NCBI GenBank assembly: GCA_937897665.1
Contig: CALCPB010000852.1
Location: 1-17,585 of the forward strand
DNA from: an uncultured Halomicronema sp.
Lineage (GTDB): Bacteria > Cyanobacteriota > Cyanobacteriia > Phormidesmidales > Phormidesmidaceae
Length of the DNA stretch: 17,585 nucleotides
Direction of reading: 5' to 3'
Shown: one piece after another, positions 1-7,260 of the stretch
Layout: each line of letters opens with the position of its first letter
Position numbering within the stretch: the stretch's first letter is position 1
The notes under the pieces: model-generated
Database searches by the model: none
Told to the model about the DNA's origin: nothing
Seen by the model: the letters and a program-made list of their open reading frames with translations, nothing else
Made by a program: the position numbers and the translations under genes

Positions 1-357
1 CGTCTGCTTCGCTGCATCCTTCGATTATGCAGATCTTTTTGCAGCCTGGTGGGTTGGTGTCAGGCTAGTATGCCTACCCAACGAGGTTTCCTAGCGCTCA
101 GCCTTACTGAAGAAAGCGATCGCCTCGTCCTTACCCACTGAGACATACCCCTGCGGCCCGCCAACGCCTCTGGTTTGATGGCCATCCTGGCCGTTCCTTT
201 ACCCGGATAGCCGTCACCGGGCGAGAACAAACTAAATAAGCGATATTGGCTGATGGGTCATCGTCACAGGCGCGAAACCTTGACCACAGTGTCGCGTCTT
301 TGATCACAATAGAGGCATCCTCAGGGTTCACATCTATTACTTCAATGGAGTTATCTC
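1..357. other. Non-coding leader region with a probable decayed partial gene duplicate
   Basis: No convincing intact gene was found here. Positions 234-320 resemble positions 539-630 of the next gene. The best part is 19 of 20 bases identical (294-313 against 607-626), preceded in both copies by GCGCGAAAC at nearly the same distance (270-278 and 582-590). In frame, the upstream copy reads ASLITIE, as in the gene, but it is preceded by a stop at 237-239 and lies in a different frame from the downstream gene. A degenerate remnant of a tandem duplicate is the simplest reading. A weak stem (GTTGG 53-57 with CCAAC 78-82, and AGGC 62-65 with GCCT 72-75) is also present. The HIP1 octamer occurs near 115. 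Confidence 0.4.
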
Positions 358-1005
358 ATGGCGTCAGGTTCGGAGATTGAGCAGTTGCTCCAAGCGCTGA
401 AAGATTGGCAAAAAGCGGTCAATCAGCTCACCAAAAAAAAGGTACCCCTCTCTGCCGCCGAAGCACAGCTCGCGCAAGCTCAACAAGCTGTGCTGGTGCA
501 TCTGGCTGACGAGGCGATCGCCGATAAGCTCGATAAGCTGATTTATAAGGCGATCGCTGATTGTCAGTCAGCCGAGGCCGTGCGCGAAACTTTGATCAAG
601 GATGGGGCGTCTTTGATCACCATAGAACTGAAAACCGTCCATCCTTTGTCAGTCAGTCAGCATGAGCTAGAGCAACTGATTGAGCAGTTTCTCACGACGC
701 CCGATCACGATAAACCACTTACCAGTAGCGATGAGGTGCAGTCAGCTTTTCAGCAGCTCAGTGAAGCCATTGCTCAGGCCTACCCAGCCACGCAACCACT
801 CAGCCGCAAACCCAAAAAGCGCCGCCGTCGAGACCTGGCTATGGGAACGCTGCAAACGGCTTTGGGGGTAGGGTTACTGGCCGGTAACACCCAAATGGAG
901 CCCACCGTCGCTGGAGCCTCTTATATCTTGGGGGGCAATGCCCTGTTGGCGGCGTTAGCTAACCTGGTCGGGCGATTGCCCATGACCCAAGTTTCGGTTG
1001 ATTAA
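358..1005 (+). CDS. Hypothetical protein, helical N-terminal region plus C-terminal membrane segment
   Basis: I do not recognise this 215-residue protein. Residues 1-145 are rich in Gln, Ala, Leu and charged residues with helical spacing, and contain likely coiled-coil stretches. A strongly basic patch (KKRRRRD, residues 153-159) is followed by a hydrophobic, Gly/Ala-rich region (about 160-208) that could form one or two membrane helices. The basic patch would favour a cytoplasmic N-terminal part. The ATG is supported by GGAG at 347-350 with a 7-nt spacer. The coding sequence contains two HIP1 sites, typical of resident genes. Its TAA stop overlaps the stop of the convergent minus-strand gene by four bases, so the two transcription units meet tail to tail. 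A similar fragment lies upstream (234-320). No function is assigned. Confidence 0.75.
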   Translation: MASGSEIEQLLQALKDWQKAVNQLTKKKVPLSAAEAQLAQAQQAVLVHLADEAIADKLDKLIYKAIADCQSAEAVRETLIKDGASLITIELKTVHPLSVSQHELEQLIEQFLTTPDHDKPLTSSDEVQSAFQQLSEAIAQAYPATQPLSRKPKKRRRRDLAMGTLQTALGVGLLAGNTQMEPTVAGASYILGGNALLAALANLVGRLPMTQVSVD

Positions 1006-1334
1006 TGGTCATCTTTAGGCTGGCGAGGATTAGTCACTACCAGCTCAAATATCCAACCCGGCAGTTCCTTAATTTTCTCTGCCATCCGCCGTAGGTCTTC
1101 AAACCCGTTAAGAGACAAGCTTTCCCGTGTTCTCACTTCGACGGCAATGACCTGATTCGCCCCTTTAGCAATAATGTCGAGCGGACATTTCGACAGCCCC
1201 TCAGGTAAATCTGTGGCCTCGGGGTACACCGTCACCTCGTAACCTTCGTTGCGATATTCCCGCGCGAGTTTGAGTACCCGCCGATGTTCTAAGCTGGATT
1301 GATGATTGCGATAACTCATAGAAGCGATCTGCAA
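1002..1334 (-). CDS. Small PD-(D/E)XK nuclease-like protein (REase_AHJR-like)
   Basis: This 110-residue protein has the layout of a minimal PD-(D/E)XK fold: an N-terminal helix containing Glu30, a strand ending near PLDIIAK (Asp53), then VIAVEVR with Glu66 and Arg68 in the place of the usual E-x-K. The Lys-to-Arg change may reduce or abolish cutting. It resembles the short restriction-endonuclease-like family often labelled AHJR-like, but this rests on motif reading only. The frame opens with TTG at 1334; an internal ATG at 1319 (residue 6) is the alternative. The TTG lies 7 bases after the RusA stop, and an AGGA overlapping that stop could serve as its ribosome site, suggesting translational coupling. 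It may bind or process DNA together with the resolvase. Confidence 0.6.
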   Translation of the reverse strand: MQIASMSYRNHQSSLEHRRVLKLAREYRNEGYEVTVYPEATDLPEGLSKCPLDIIAKGANQVIAVEVRTRESLSLNGFEDLRRMAEKIKELPGWIFELVVTNPRQPKDDH

Positions 1335-1341
1335 GAACTCA

Positions 1342-1827
1342 CTATCCTAAATCAGCCGGATCTGGGGCATGTTCTATCCTAACATGCACAAATTCTACCC
1401 CTTGAATAAAGCCTTCAGCTAAGAGCGGCGACATGCCTTTGACCCGAAAGGACCCGTTCAAGTTTTTGCGGCGGCTCACCACATCTGTCACCTGATAGTC
1501 ATGCTCATAAATGACGCTAGCCAAAGCAGTGCGCACGGGTTTAATGATGTTGTCGCTGTCGGGCACGCTGTCTTCGTTGCCGCTGCGGGTCTCAAAATAA
1601 TAGGTCAGCCGAATCCTGACAAACGCGTTATCGGGGCGATCGCTGGCCCATGACTGCCTAGCCGCCTGACGCACTCGCTTGACCCACGCCTGCAGCTTCG
1701 ATTTATCTTTGGTTTGGTTTGAAACAGGCCGACCGGGAAGGATGAATTCGCAAGGAAGCACAAGATTGACCGGGGGATACACCAACGCATCTAACCATCG
1801 ACAGCCGGAGGACAAACGCCCTGTCAA
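1342..1827 (-). CDS. RusA family crossover junction endodeoxyribonuclease
   Basis: RusA enzymes are homodimeric Holliday-junction resolvases that nick four-way DNA junctions. The family pattern is clear. FILPGRPVSNQ (28-38) matches the opening strand. VPDSDNIIK (88-96) supplies Asp90, Asp92 and Lys96, matching the D-x-D...K catalytic group, and YEHDYQV (107-113) supplies the further acidic residue Asp110, where the usual DD pair is HD. The length (161) is somewhat above the 120 or so of E. coli RusA, mostly from an N-terminal extension. The frame opens at a TTG with no clear ribosome site, so the true start may lie downstream, for example at a GTG near residue 23. It is followed at 7 bases by a nuclease-like gene. 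No phage genes surround it, unlike the prophage setting of E. coli rusA. Confidence 0.8.
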   Translation of the reverse strand: MTGRLSSGCRWLDALVYPPVNLVLPCEFILPGRPVSNQTKDKSKLQAWVKRVRQAARQSWASDRPDNAFVRIRLTYYFETRSGNEDSVPDSDNIIKPVRTALASVIYEHDYQVTDVVSRRKNLNGSFRVKGMSPLLAEGFIQGVEFVHVRIEHAPDPADLG

Positions 1828-2301
1828 AGCGACAGCAAGGCTTCTCTATAGTAAATCTGTCCTGGTTTATTAATCGATGACGTTGCTGGCCCGCAAAAGG
1901 TGTCGCGCTGCAACCCGCAACTCAAGTTCTATGCCGGTGTTGGCTTGCCGATTGCCCCATCAGCAACGCTGACGGGGCTGGCTGGCGCATGGCTCCTTTA
2001 CTGGCAATTTCTTAACGCTCAGTCGGCACACGTCCCAACTGAGCGCCGTAGCCAAAGTTAGACGGACAACTCATCCCCTCGGTGATGCCGGGCGCTAGCG
2101 ACCGCTATTCACCGAGCCAAGCCGCTCGCCTGTAAGCTTCATCCCCCCGCCCTATCTGCCTCGTTGCGAACCGAACCAGCGTTGCCCAACATTCACAGGC
2201 ACACCCATAGGCTGATCAGCAATGGCAGTGGTGAATGCTGATCCATCGCTACCATTGCTTAAACAAAGCGTTCGCGATCCGTTGCCTCAGACATAGCGGA
2301 G
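1828..2301. other. Gene-poor stretch with three hairpins
   Basis: No coding region is supported here. Three inverted repeats stand out. (1) 1954-1964 with 1968-1978, an 11-bp stem with one mismatch and a 3-base loop. (2) 2016-2023 with 2038-2045, CGCTCAGT/ACTGAGCG, a perfect 8-bp stem. (3) An overlapping pair, GATCAGCA 2214-2221 with TGCTGATC 2236-2243, and GCAATGG 2219-2225 with CCATTGC 2252-2258, which cannot form together. None is followed by a T-run. On the minus strand the region would be both 3' to the small membrane ORF and 5' to the RusA gene, so a leader or read-through control element is possible. Confidence 0.5.
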
Positions 2302-2523
2302 CTAGACGACGGATAGCTCAACAAGGCCCGCGATCGCCATCGCACACAGAACCGCGAAAAGATAGCGAGGCACGCCGTTGCCGCCATAACTGGCATTGTC
2401 GGCCCGGCGCTGAAAAAAGGCGTATACGTTGGGCGCGCCCATGATGAGAAAGATAATCCCCAAGACACTCAGCTTAGAGCTCTGGGGCTGACCGAAATCG
2501 GGATTCAGTTGGTTAGTTGTCAT
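2302..2523 (-). CDS. Small putative membrane protein, two predicted helices
   Basis: This 73-residue ORF is not recognised. It has a polar N-terminus (1-17), a hydrophobic segment (about 18-37, LSVLGIIFLIMGAPNVYAFF), a polar loop with RR, and a second hydrophobic segment (about 53-71). That pattern resembles a genuine small two-helix membrane protein more than a random frame. The start is ATG, but there is no clear ribosome site in front of it. An overlapping minus-strand frame (2259-2468) is less protein-like. It may equally be non-functional; confidence is moderate. Confidence 0.45.
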   Translation of the reverse strand: MTTNQLNPDFGQPQSSKLSVLGIIFLIMGAPNVYAFFQRRADNASYGGNGVPRYLFAVLCAMAIAGLVELSVV

Positions 2524-2993
2524 TACAGTTATCCAAACTCAATTGACTCGGTAAAACACTGGTGTCAGCGGGAGTGGCTGACGGTTGAGCGCAGTTGGTC
2601 GGTGTGCTCTGTAGACTATGAGCAATCGCAAAAACCGGCTGCACTTGCCAAAATCGCAGAGGCTTAAACACACTGCCGGCAAATTTGCCTTGAAACCGTC
2701 AACAGCACATTTAGTCCCGTTCACTCAGTTGTGTAACACTTTATTAAGTATACGTGACTTTGACGTGGGAAATTCTACCTAAGCTGAATTTTATTTCGCT
2801 ACAAAGAAAAAATAAGTGCAAATACTCACCTTTGATTCGGGTGTTGCCTGTATCTTGTCGGCTTGGTAAATCCACGTTCGCGGTGGATAGAGTCCAGACG
2901 GCTGGATGATTCTTGAACCTGCTCAGGCAGGTGCGATAGTGAGGGCACGCCAGTTTGATCGGGCGATGATTCACATAAGGGAGCCTGTTATCT
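2524..2993. other. Upstream region of the cobalamin gene with three consecutive hairpins
   Basis: No gene is supported between the small minus-strand ORF and the cobalamin gene. Positions 2870-2932 hold three small perfect stems in a row. They are ATCCAC 2870-2875 with GTGGAT 2883-2888; TCCAG 2893-2897 with CTGGA 2902-2906 (loop ACGG); and ACCTGC 2917-2922 with GCAGGT 2927-2932 (loop TCAG). The cluster ends about 60 bases before the TTG start, where a 5' untranslated leader would be expected. I could not match it to the conserved core of the cobalamin riboswitch. Confidence 0.4.
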
Positions 2994-4907
2994 TTGTTTG
3001 CGGCTATTACTACGACCCCGGCCGGGGCGCGATCGCTGATTCCCGTTTGTACGGCTTTGCCCGCGACGCTCTGGGTGCCTCAATCTGTAGCCATTGCTCT
3101 TGAACCCACTGCCGATATCACGATACAGGGTTACTCAGGGCCGCTACAGAATACGATCGCAGCCTTATGGAACGAGCAAACCGGCCTGATCTTTTGCCTG
3201 GCTACGGGGGCGGTCGTGCGGCTGATCGCACCTTTGCTGCAAGATAAACAGACAGATCCCGCTGTGGTGGTGCTGGATGAAGCGGGTCAATTTGCGATCA
3301 GTCTCTGTGGCGGCCATCAGGGCGGTGGCGATCGCCTGACACAGCGCCTCAGTCATCTATTAAATGCTCAAGCGGTGATTACTGGCTCCGCCCATCACCT
3401 ACATCTGCCGGGGATCGATCTATTAGGGCAGCCCTTTGGCTGGACAAAAGGCAGTGGCGACTGGACGCGGGTGGCCAGCGCAATCGCCCGGCAAGCCCCG
3501 GTGCAGGTTATTCAAGATGCGGGTTCAGCAGTTTGGCAGCAGCATTTGCCTGCCGAGCATTCTTTTCAGTTTGGCTGGCCAGAGGTGCCGCCCCTGTCGC
3601 CCGAGCCCTCTTCAAGTCCCCAAGCGCGGGTGTGGATTAGTCCGATCCAGCGTCGTTTTGCGCCCGAGGCCGAGTTGCCAAAAGTGCAGTGGCATCCACG
3701 GGTACTGTGGTTGGGTATCGGTTGCGAGCGCGGTACCTCACAAGCATTGATTGCTCAAGCGATCGCCACTGTCTGCCAAACCCATCATCTGGCTCAGGGG
3801 GCGATCGCGGGGATCGCTACGATTGATCTCAAAGCTGATGAGGTCGGACTCGTGCAGCTTTGTCAGGAACGACAGTGGCCGCTGCAGTGCTTCACTGCTG
3901 CAGCGTTGAGCAAAATTCCTGTGCCTCATCCTTCCACTGTGGTGGAAAAAGCGGTCGGTACTCCCAGTGTGGCTGAGGCTGCCGCACTATTAGCTGCCCA
4001 GCAGCATTCTGAGGCTGGGAGCGACCTGCAGCTCAGCGTTACCAAGCAGGTCTTTCGGGAGGCGGAACAACCGGGGGCCGTAACCGTGGCGATCGCCCAG
4101 GCCCAGCAGGAATATACGGGACGAATCGGTCACCTGGCTCTCGTTGGTACCGGCCCCGGCAGCTTGGATCAGATCACGCCAGCGGCCAAGGCCGCGATCG
4201 CTCAGGCCGACGCCGTAATTGGCTATCGCCTCTATATTGATCTGATTCGGCCCCTCTTGCGACCGGGGCAAATCGTTGAGCCCTGGCCGATTACGCAGGA
4301 ACAACAGCGGGCCGAGCGGGCGATCGCCCTGGCGAACTGGGGGCTCAACGTTGCCGTCATCTCTTCCGGTGACTGCGGCATCTACGCCATGGCCGGTTTG
4401 GTGTTGGAGACGCTGCAGGCCCAAGGCTGGGACGGTCAAACCCCGACTATTGCCACCCTTCCCGGCATTTCGGCGCTGCAGTCAGCGGCAGCTCGGGTCG
4501 GTGCGCCGTTGATGCATGATTTTTGCGCGATTAGCCTGAGTGACCTGCTCACTCCCTGGCCCGTAATTGAGAAGCGTCTGCAGGCGGCGGCGGCAGCCGA
4601 CTTTGTCATCGCCCTCTACAATCCCAAATCGCAGAAACGGACAGAACAGATCGCGATCGCCCAGCAGATTCTGGCGCAGCATCGAGCGCCTGAAACTCCG
4701 GTCGCGATCGTGCAATCGGCCTACCGCCCGGACGAAAACATTGTTCTGACGGATGTGACTCACATGCTCGAACCGGCGATCGACATGTTGACTACCGTGA
4801 TCATCGGCAACCGCAGTACTCAGCTATATGCCGGTAAGCTGATTACGCCTCGGGGCTACGCTACCCAGCGGGCAAATGGCACTGTCGTAGCAGAGCTCCC
4901 AGATTGA
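2994..4907 (+). CDS. cobJ: CbiG-CbiH fusion: cobalamin biosynthesis hydrolase plus precorrin-3B C17-methyltransferase
   Basis: This 637-residue protein joins two steps of corrin-ring synthesis. Residues about 40-150 carry the CbiG N-terminal signature (VVRLIAPLLQDKQTDPAVVV, LDEAGQFAISLCGGH). Residues about 240-355 match CbiG_C (GIGCERGTS, IDLKADEVGL, SVAEAAALLAA). CbiG opens the ring-A lactone and releases acetaldehyde in the anaerobic pathway. Residues about 380-620 are the CbiH/CobJ tetrapyrrole methylase, with the SAM-site VGTGPGS near 384-390 and ISSGDCGIYAMAG; it methylates C17 with ring contraction. The start is TTG at 2994: AAGGGA (2977-2982) lies 11 bases upstream, and an in-frame stop at 2976-2978 rules out an earlier start. 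Such fusions are common in cyanobacteria. No other cob genes are in the window, fitting the scattered arrangement usual in this phylum. Confidence 0.93.
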   Translation: MFAAITTTPAGARSLIPVCTALPATLWVPQSVAIALEPTADITIQGYSGPLQNTIAALWNEQTGLIFCLATGAVVRLIAPLLQDKQTDPAVVVLDEAGQFAISLCGGHQGGGDRLTQRLSHLLNAQAVITGSAHHLHLPGIDLLGQPFGWTKGSGDWTRVASAIARQAPVQVIQDAGSAVWQQHLPAEHSFQFGWPEVPPLSPEPSSSPQARVWISPIQRRFAPEAELPKVQWHPRVLWLGIGCERGTSQALIAQAIATVCQTHHLAQGAIAGIATIDLKADEVGLVQLCQERQWPLQCFTAAALSKIPVPHPSTVVEKAVGTPSVAEAAALLAAQQHSEAGSDLQLSVTKQVFREAEQPGAVTVAIAQAQQEYTGRIGHLALVGTGPGSLDQITPAAKAAIAQADAVIGYRLYIDLIRPLLRPGQIVEPWPITQEQQRAERAIALANWGLNVAVISSGDCGIYAMAGLVLETLQAQGWDGQTPTIATLPGISALQSAAARVGAPLMHDFCAISLSDLLTPWPVIEKRLQAAAAADFVIALYNPKSQKRTEQIAIAQQILAQHRAPETPVAIVQSAYRPDENIVLTDVTHMLEPAIDMLTTVIIGNRSTQLYAGKLITPRGYATQRANGTVVAELPD

Positions 4908-4962
4908 AAGATCACGCTGACAACTGTCACTCCCCTGCCTAAGCTGGGAAGTCTACGGAGGA

Positions 4963-6024
4963 ATGGCTTTCTCAGAAAATCGTTATCTGAACGCCGAACT
5001 TATGTCTTCCCCTGAGATTTCTAACGATATTGTCTGGCCGCAAATTTCGGTCATCGTGCCGATTTACAACGGCGCAGCCGATCTGCCTGATTTAGGCAAA
5101 TGCCTGTGCTGCCAGACGTATCCCCGCGATCGTGTCGAGTATCTGCTGGTTGACAACAACAGCACCGACGACACGGCTGCGCAGCTACAGCAGCTACAGG
5201 CGACTGGGCAGGACTTAGGTCTGCAAATTCAGCCGCTGTCTGAGCCCCAGATTCAAAGCTCCTATGCGGCTCGTAACCAAGGCATTCGAGCTGCGACCGG
5301 CGAGATTCTGGTATTTACCGATGCTGACTGCCGCCCTCATGCTGACTGGCTCGTCAAACTGATCGCCCCCTTTCAAGATGTTGAGGTGGGTGTGGTAATT
5401 GGCGAAATCGCCGCTTTGGCCGGTCATAGCCTGTTGGAAAGCTATGCCGAGTATCGGGAGACGCTCACCCAGCGCTACACCTATGCCCACCCGTTTTATC
5501 CCTACGGGCAAACGGCGAACTTAGCCATCCGTCAGGCCGCCTTTACACAAGCGGGTCTGTTTCGGCCCTACCTCACGACGGGCGGCGACGCTGACCTCTG
5601 CTGGCGGGTCCAGATGGCCACCGATTGGCAAGTCTTCTTTGCCCAAGATGCTCTGGTGCGCCATCGCCACCGCTCGACCTTGAAGGATCTCGCCAGCCAG
5701 TGGCGGCGGTATGGGCGCTCCAACTTTTATTTGCACGAACTGCATGGCGTTGACCTCGGCCCCACCATGCCGCCCAAGGAAGTGGCGCGTCGCCTCGGTC
5801 GCTGGCTGCTCAAAGATATTGCCAAATCAACCTGGCAAATCATGCGCCGCCGCGCCCCGGCAGTGGCCCTGATCAGCGGGCCGTTAGACCTGTATTGTGC
5901 GAAATTGCGGGCGATCGGCCAGCGCCAGGCCCAACTCCCCGAGGCGGCGCGGCAGATTGACTGGTTAGATCAGCCAAGCTCTGAAGCGACTACCGTTTCT
6001 CCCCCACCATCGGTCACGACTTGA
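4963..6024 (+). CDS. Glycosyltransferase family 2
   Basis: This 353-residue GT-A fold transferase moves a sugar from a nucleotide donor to an unknown acceptor. VIVPIYNG (30-37) is the opening strand. LLVDNNSTDDT is the first nucleotide-binding acidic site, FTDADCRPH contains the DxD metal site (Asp120-Asp122), and TTGGDADLCWR (205-215) supplies the downstream acidic motif. The last 90 residues are basic and may associate with the membrane, but there is no clear helix. The start is uncertain. GGAGGA at 4957-4962 sits only one or two bases before ATG 4963, unusually close, while ATG 5002 (residue 14) has no ribosome site. It lies 55 bases after cobJ in the same direction, but the functions differ. 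It probably acts on surface polysaccharide, lipid or glycoprotein. Confidence 0.88.
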   Translation: MAFSENRYLNAELMSSPEISNDIVWPQISVIVPIYNGAADLPDLGKCLCCQTYPRDRVEYLLVDNNSTDDTAAQLQQLQATGQDLGLQIQPLSEPQIQSSYAARNQGIRAATGEILVFTDADCRPHADWLVKLIAPFQDVEVGVVIGEIAALAGHSLLESYAEYRETLTQRYTYAHPFYPYGQTANLAIRQAAFTQAGLFRPYLTTGGDADLCWRVQMATDWQVFFAQDALVRHRHRSTLKDLASQWRRYGRSNFYLHELHGVDLGPTMPPKEVARRLGRWLLKDIAKSTWQIMRRRAPAVALISGPLDLYCAKLRAIGQRQAQLPEAARQIDWLDQPSSEATTVSPPPSVTT

Positions 6025-6315
6025 GGCGGCTTTCAATCAAAGATTGTGGTCAACGTCAAGCCACATATCAGGAAAATTAGAGTAAAACGATTCGCGGCTT
6101 CACCTTTGTAAGTCTCTAGCGCTGGGGCTGCAGTAGCACTCACACTGCCAACAGTCACTCTGCAATCAACGACAAGCTTGGCCCAGAGCAACTGATTCCC
6201 CGCTATCTGAGCGAATCGTCATTATCTTAAGCTCGTACGATCAGAGTGATTGGGGCATACTCAGTTAACAATGTGATAAACGGTTCTGAATCATTCAAAA
6301 TACGATATTGAAACA
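6025..6315. other. Intergenic region upstream of the PhnD-kinase pair
   Basis: No ORF is supported. This must contain the promoter of the phnD-like/kinase unit and the end of the glycosyltransferase transcript. It turns AT-rich near the gene (6235-6315), with TTAACA at 6265-6270 and TACGATATT just before the start. I looked for the tandem TTAACC-type repeats of a cyanobacterial Pho box and did not find a convincing set, so phosphate control is not supported. No strong terminator stem was found. Confidence 0.4.
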
Positions 6316-7260
6316 ATGTTTTCTAAACCCATCAAATGTTTTCTGTGCTTTGGTCTTTTGGCGCTTGCGGTCAGCTGCAGTCGTGGCAACCGTACTGCAG
6401 ATACCGACCTTGAGACGGTTGCTAGCGCAGCCGAATTGACTGCTGATCAGGTGCTTGTGATCGGGGATATCTCCAGCGATCCTGCTGAAAAAATCGCCCT
6501 TTATCAGCCCCTTGCTGACTATTTAGAAAGCCGTCTGACCGATGTTGGCATTGAACGAGCCACCGTTAAAATTGCCCCCGATCTGGACACTATGCAAACT
6601 TGGTTGAGCAATGGTGAGGTCGATCTCTATTTTGATAGCCCTTATCCGGTCATGGTAATGAGCACTAGCACCGGGGCCAAACCGCTGCTACGCCGCTGGA
6701 AAAAAGGCATCGCTGAATATCACAGCCTGATCTTTACCCTAAACGAGAGCGACATTCAAACGACAGCAGACCTGGTAGGCAAACAAATTGCCTTGGAAAG
6801 TAACTTTTCTACGTCTGGCTATATGCTGCCTCTGACTTACTTGCAGACCGCTGGACTGAGTCTAGTTAATCAATCTACAGCTAGTAATACCCTTCAGGCT
6901 AATGAGGTGGGCTTTATTTTCAGCGCTGATGAAGACAACACTGTCGAACTGGTCCTCAGTGGTGAAGTCGACGCCGGAGCTTTAGACAACGGCACCTTTG
7001 CTGAGTTGCCAGATGAGGTGAGATCCGCTGTAAAAATTGTGCTAGAGACTGAATCCGTGGCTCGACACATTGCCTTAGTGGGGGCGCAAACATCGACCGA
7101 ACAAAGTGACGCGATTAAAGATCTCTTGCTCGCTATGGATGCCTCATCAGAAGGGCAAGCTGTTTTAGAAAGTTTTGAAAGCACGGCAAAATTCGACGAG
7201 TTCCCAGTCGAACAATCGATCGATCGCCTTGAGGAACTCTACAAACAGACACTGGAATAA
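6316..7260 (+). CDS. PhnD-like phosphate/phosphonate-family substrate-binding lipoprotein
   Basis: The 314-residue product begins with a lipoprotein signal: a basic N-terminus, a hydrophobic core and the lipobox LAVSC, with Cys21 as the lipidated residue. The mature part follows the phosphonate-binding (PhnD) family. It has an early strand (LVIGDISSDPAEKI), then YQPLADYLESRL, a segment on sampling a gene-encoded pocket (LSNGEVDLYFDSPYPVMVM) and a hinge region (VGKQIALESNFSTSGYMLP). The ligand could be phosphate, phosphite, phosphonate or something else. No permease or ATPase gene follows. Instead the stop codon TAA is immediately followed by the ATG of a histidine kinase, so the two are probably translated together and this protein likely reports ligand binding to the kinase. 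There is no evident ribosome site; the start is fixed by the signal peptide. Confidence 0.85.
   Translation: MFSKPIKCFLCFGLLALAVSCSRGNRTADTDLETVASAAELTADQVLVIGDISSDPAEKIALYQPLADYLESRLTDVGIERATVKIAPDLDTMQTWLSNGEVDLYFDSPYPVMVMSTSTGAKPLLRRWKKGIAEYHSLIFTLNESDIQTTADLVGKQIALESNFSTSGYMLPLTYLQTAGLSLVNQSTASNTLQANEVGFIFSADEDNTVELVLSGEVDAGALDNGTFAELPDEVRSAVKIVLETESVARHIALVGAQTSTEQSDAIKDLLLAMDASSEGQAVLESFESTAKFDEFPVEQSIDRLEELYKQTLE

Noticed and set aside
131..331. 66-codon minus-strand frame opening at GTG
   Set aside because: The start has no good ribosome site, the composition is not protein-like, and it overlaps the probable decayed duplicate on the other strand.
1002..1827. Prophage remnant around RusA
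   Set aside because: No integrase, capsid, tail, terminase or lysis genes are seen on either side, and the flanks have ordinary cyanobacterial composition.
2700..2993. Cobalamin riboswitch upstream of the B12 gene
   Set aside because: I looked for the conserved B12-box and GCCACTG-type elements and did not find them in the right order. The stems present do not match that fold by eye.
3990..4439. 149-codon minus-strand frame inside the cobalamin gene
   Set aside because: It is antisense to strongly conserved CbiG/CobJ motifs and has low-complexity Arg/Gly/Leu-rich content.
6200..6315. Pho box upstream of the PhnD-like gene
   Set aside because: Only a single TTAACA is present; the tandem 8-base repeats typical of cyanobacterial Pho boxes are missing.
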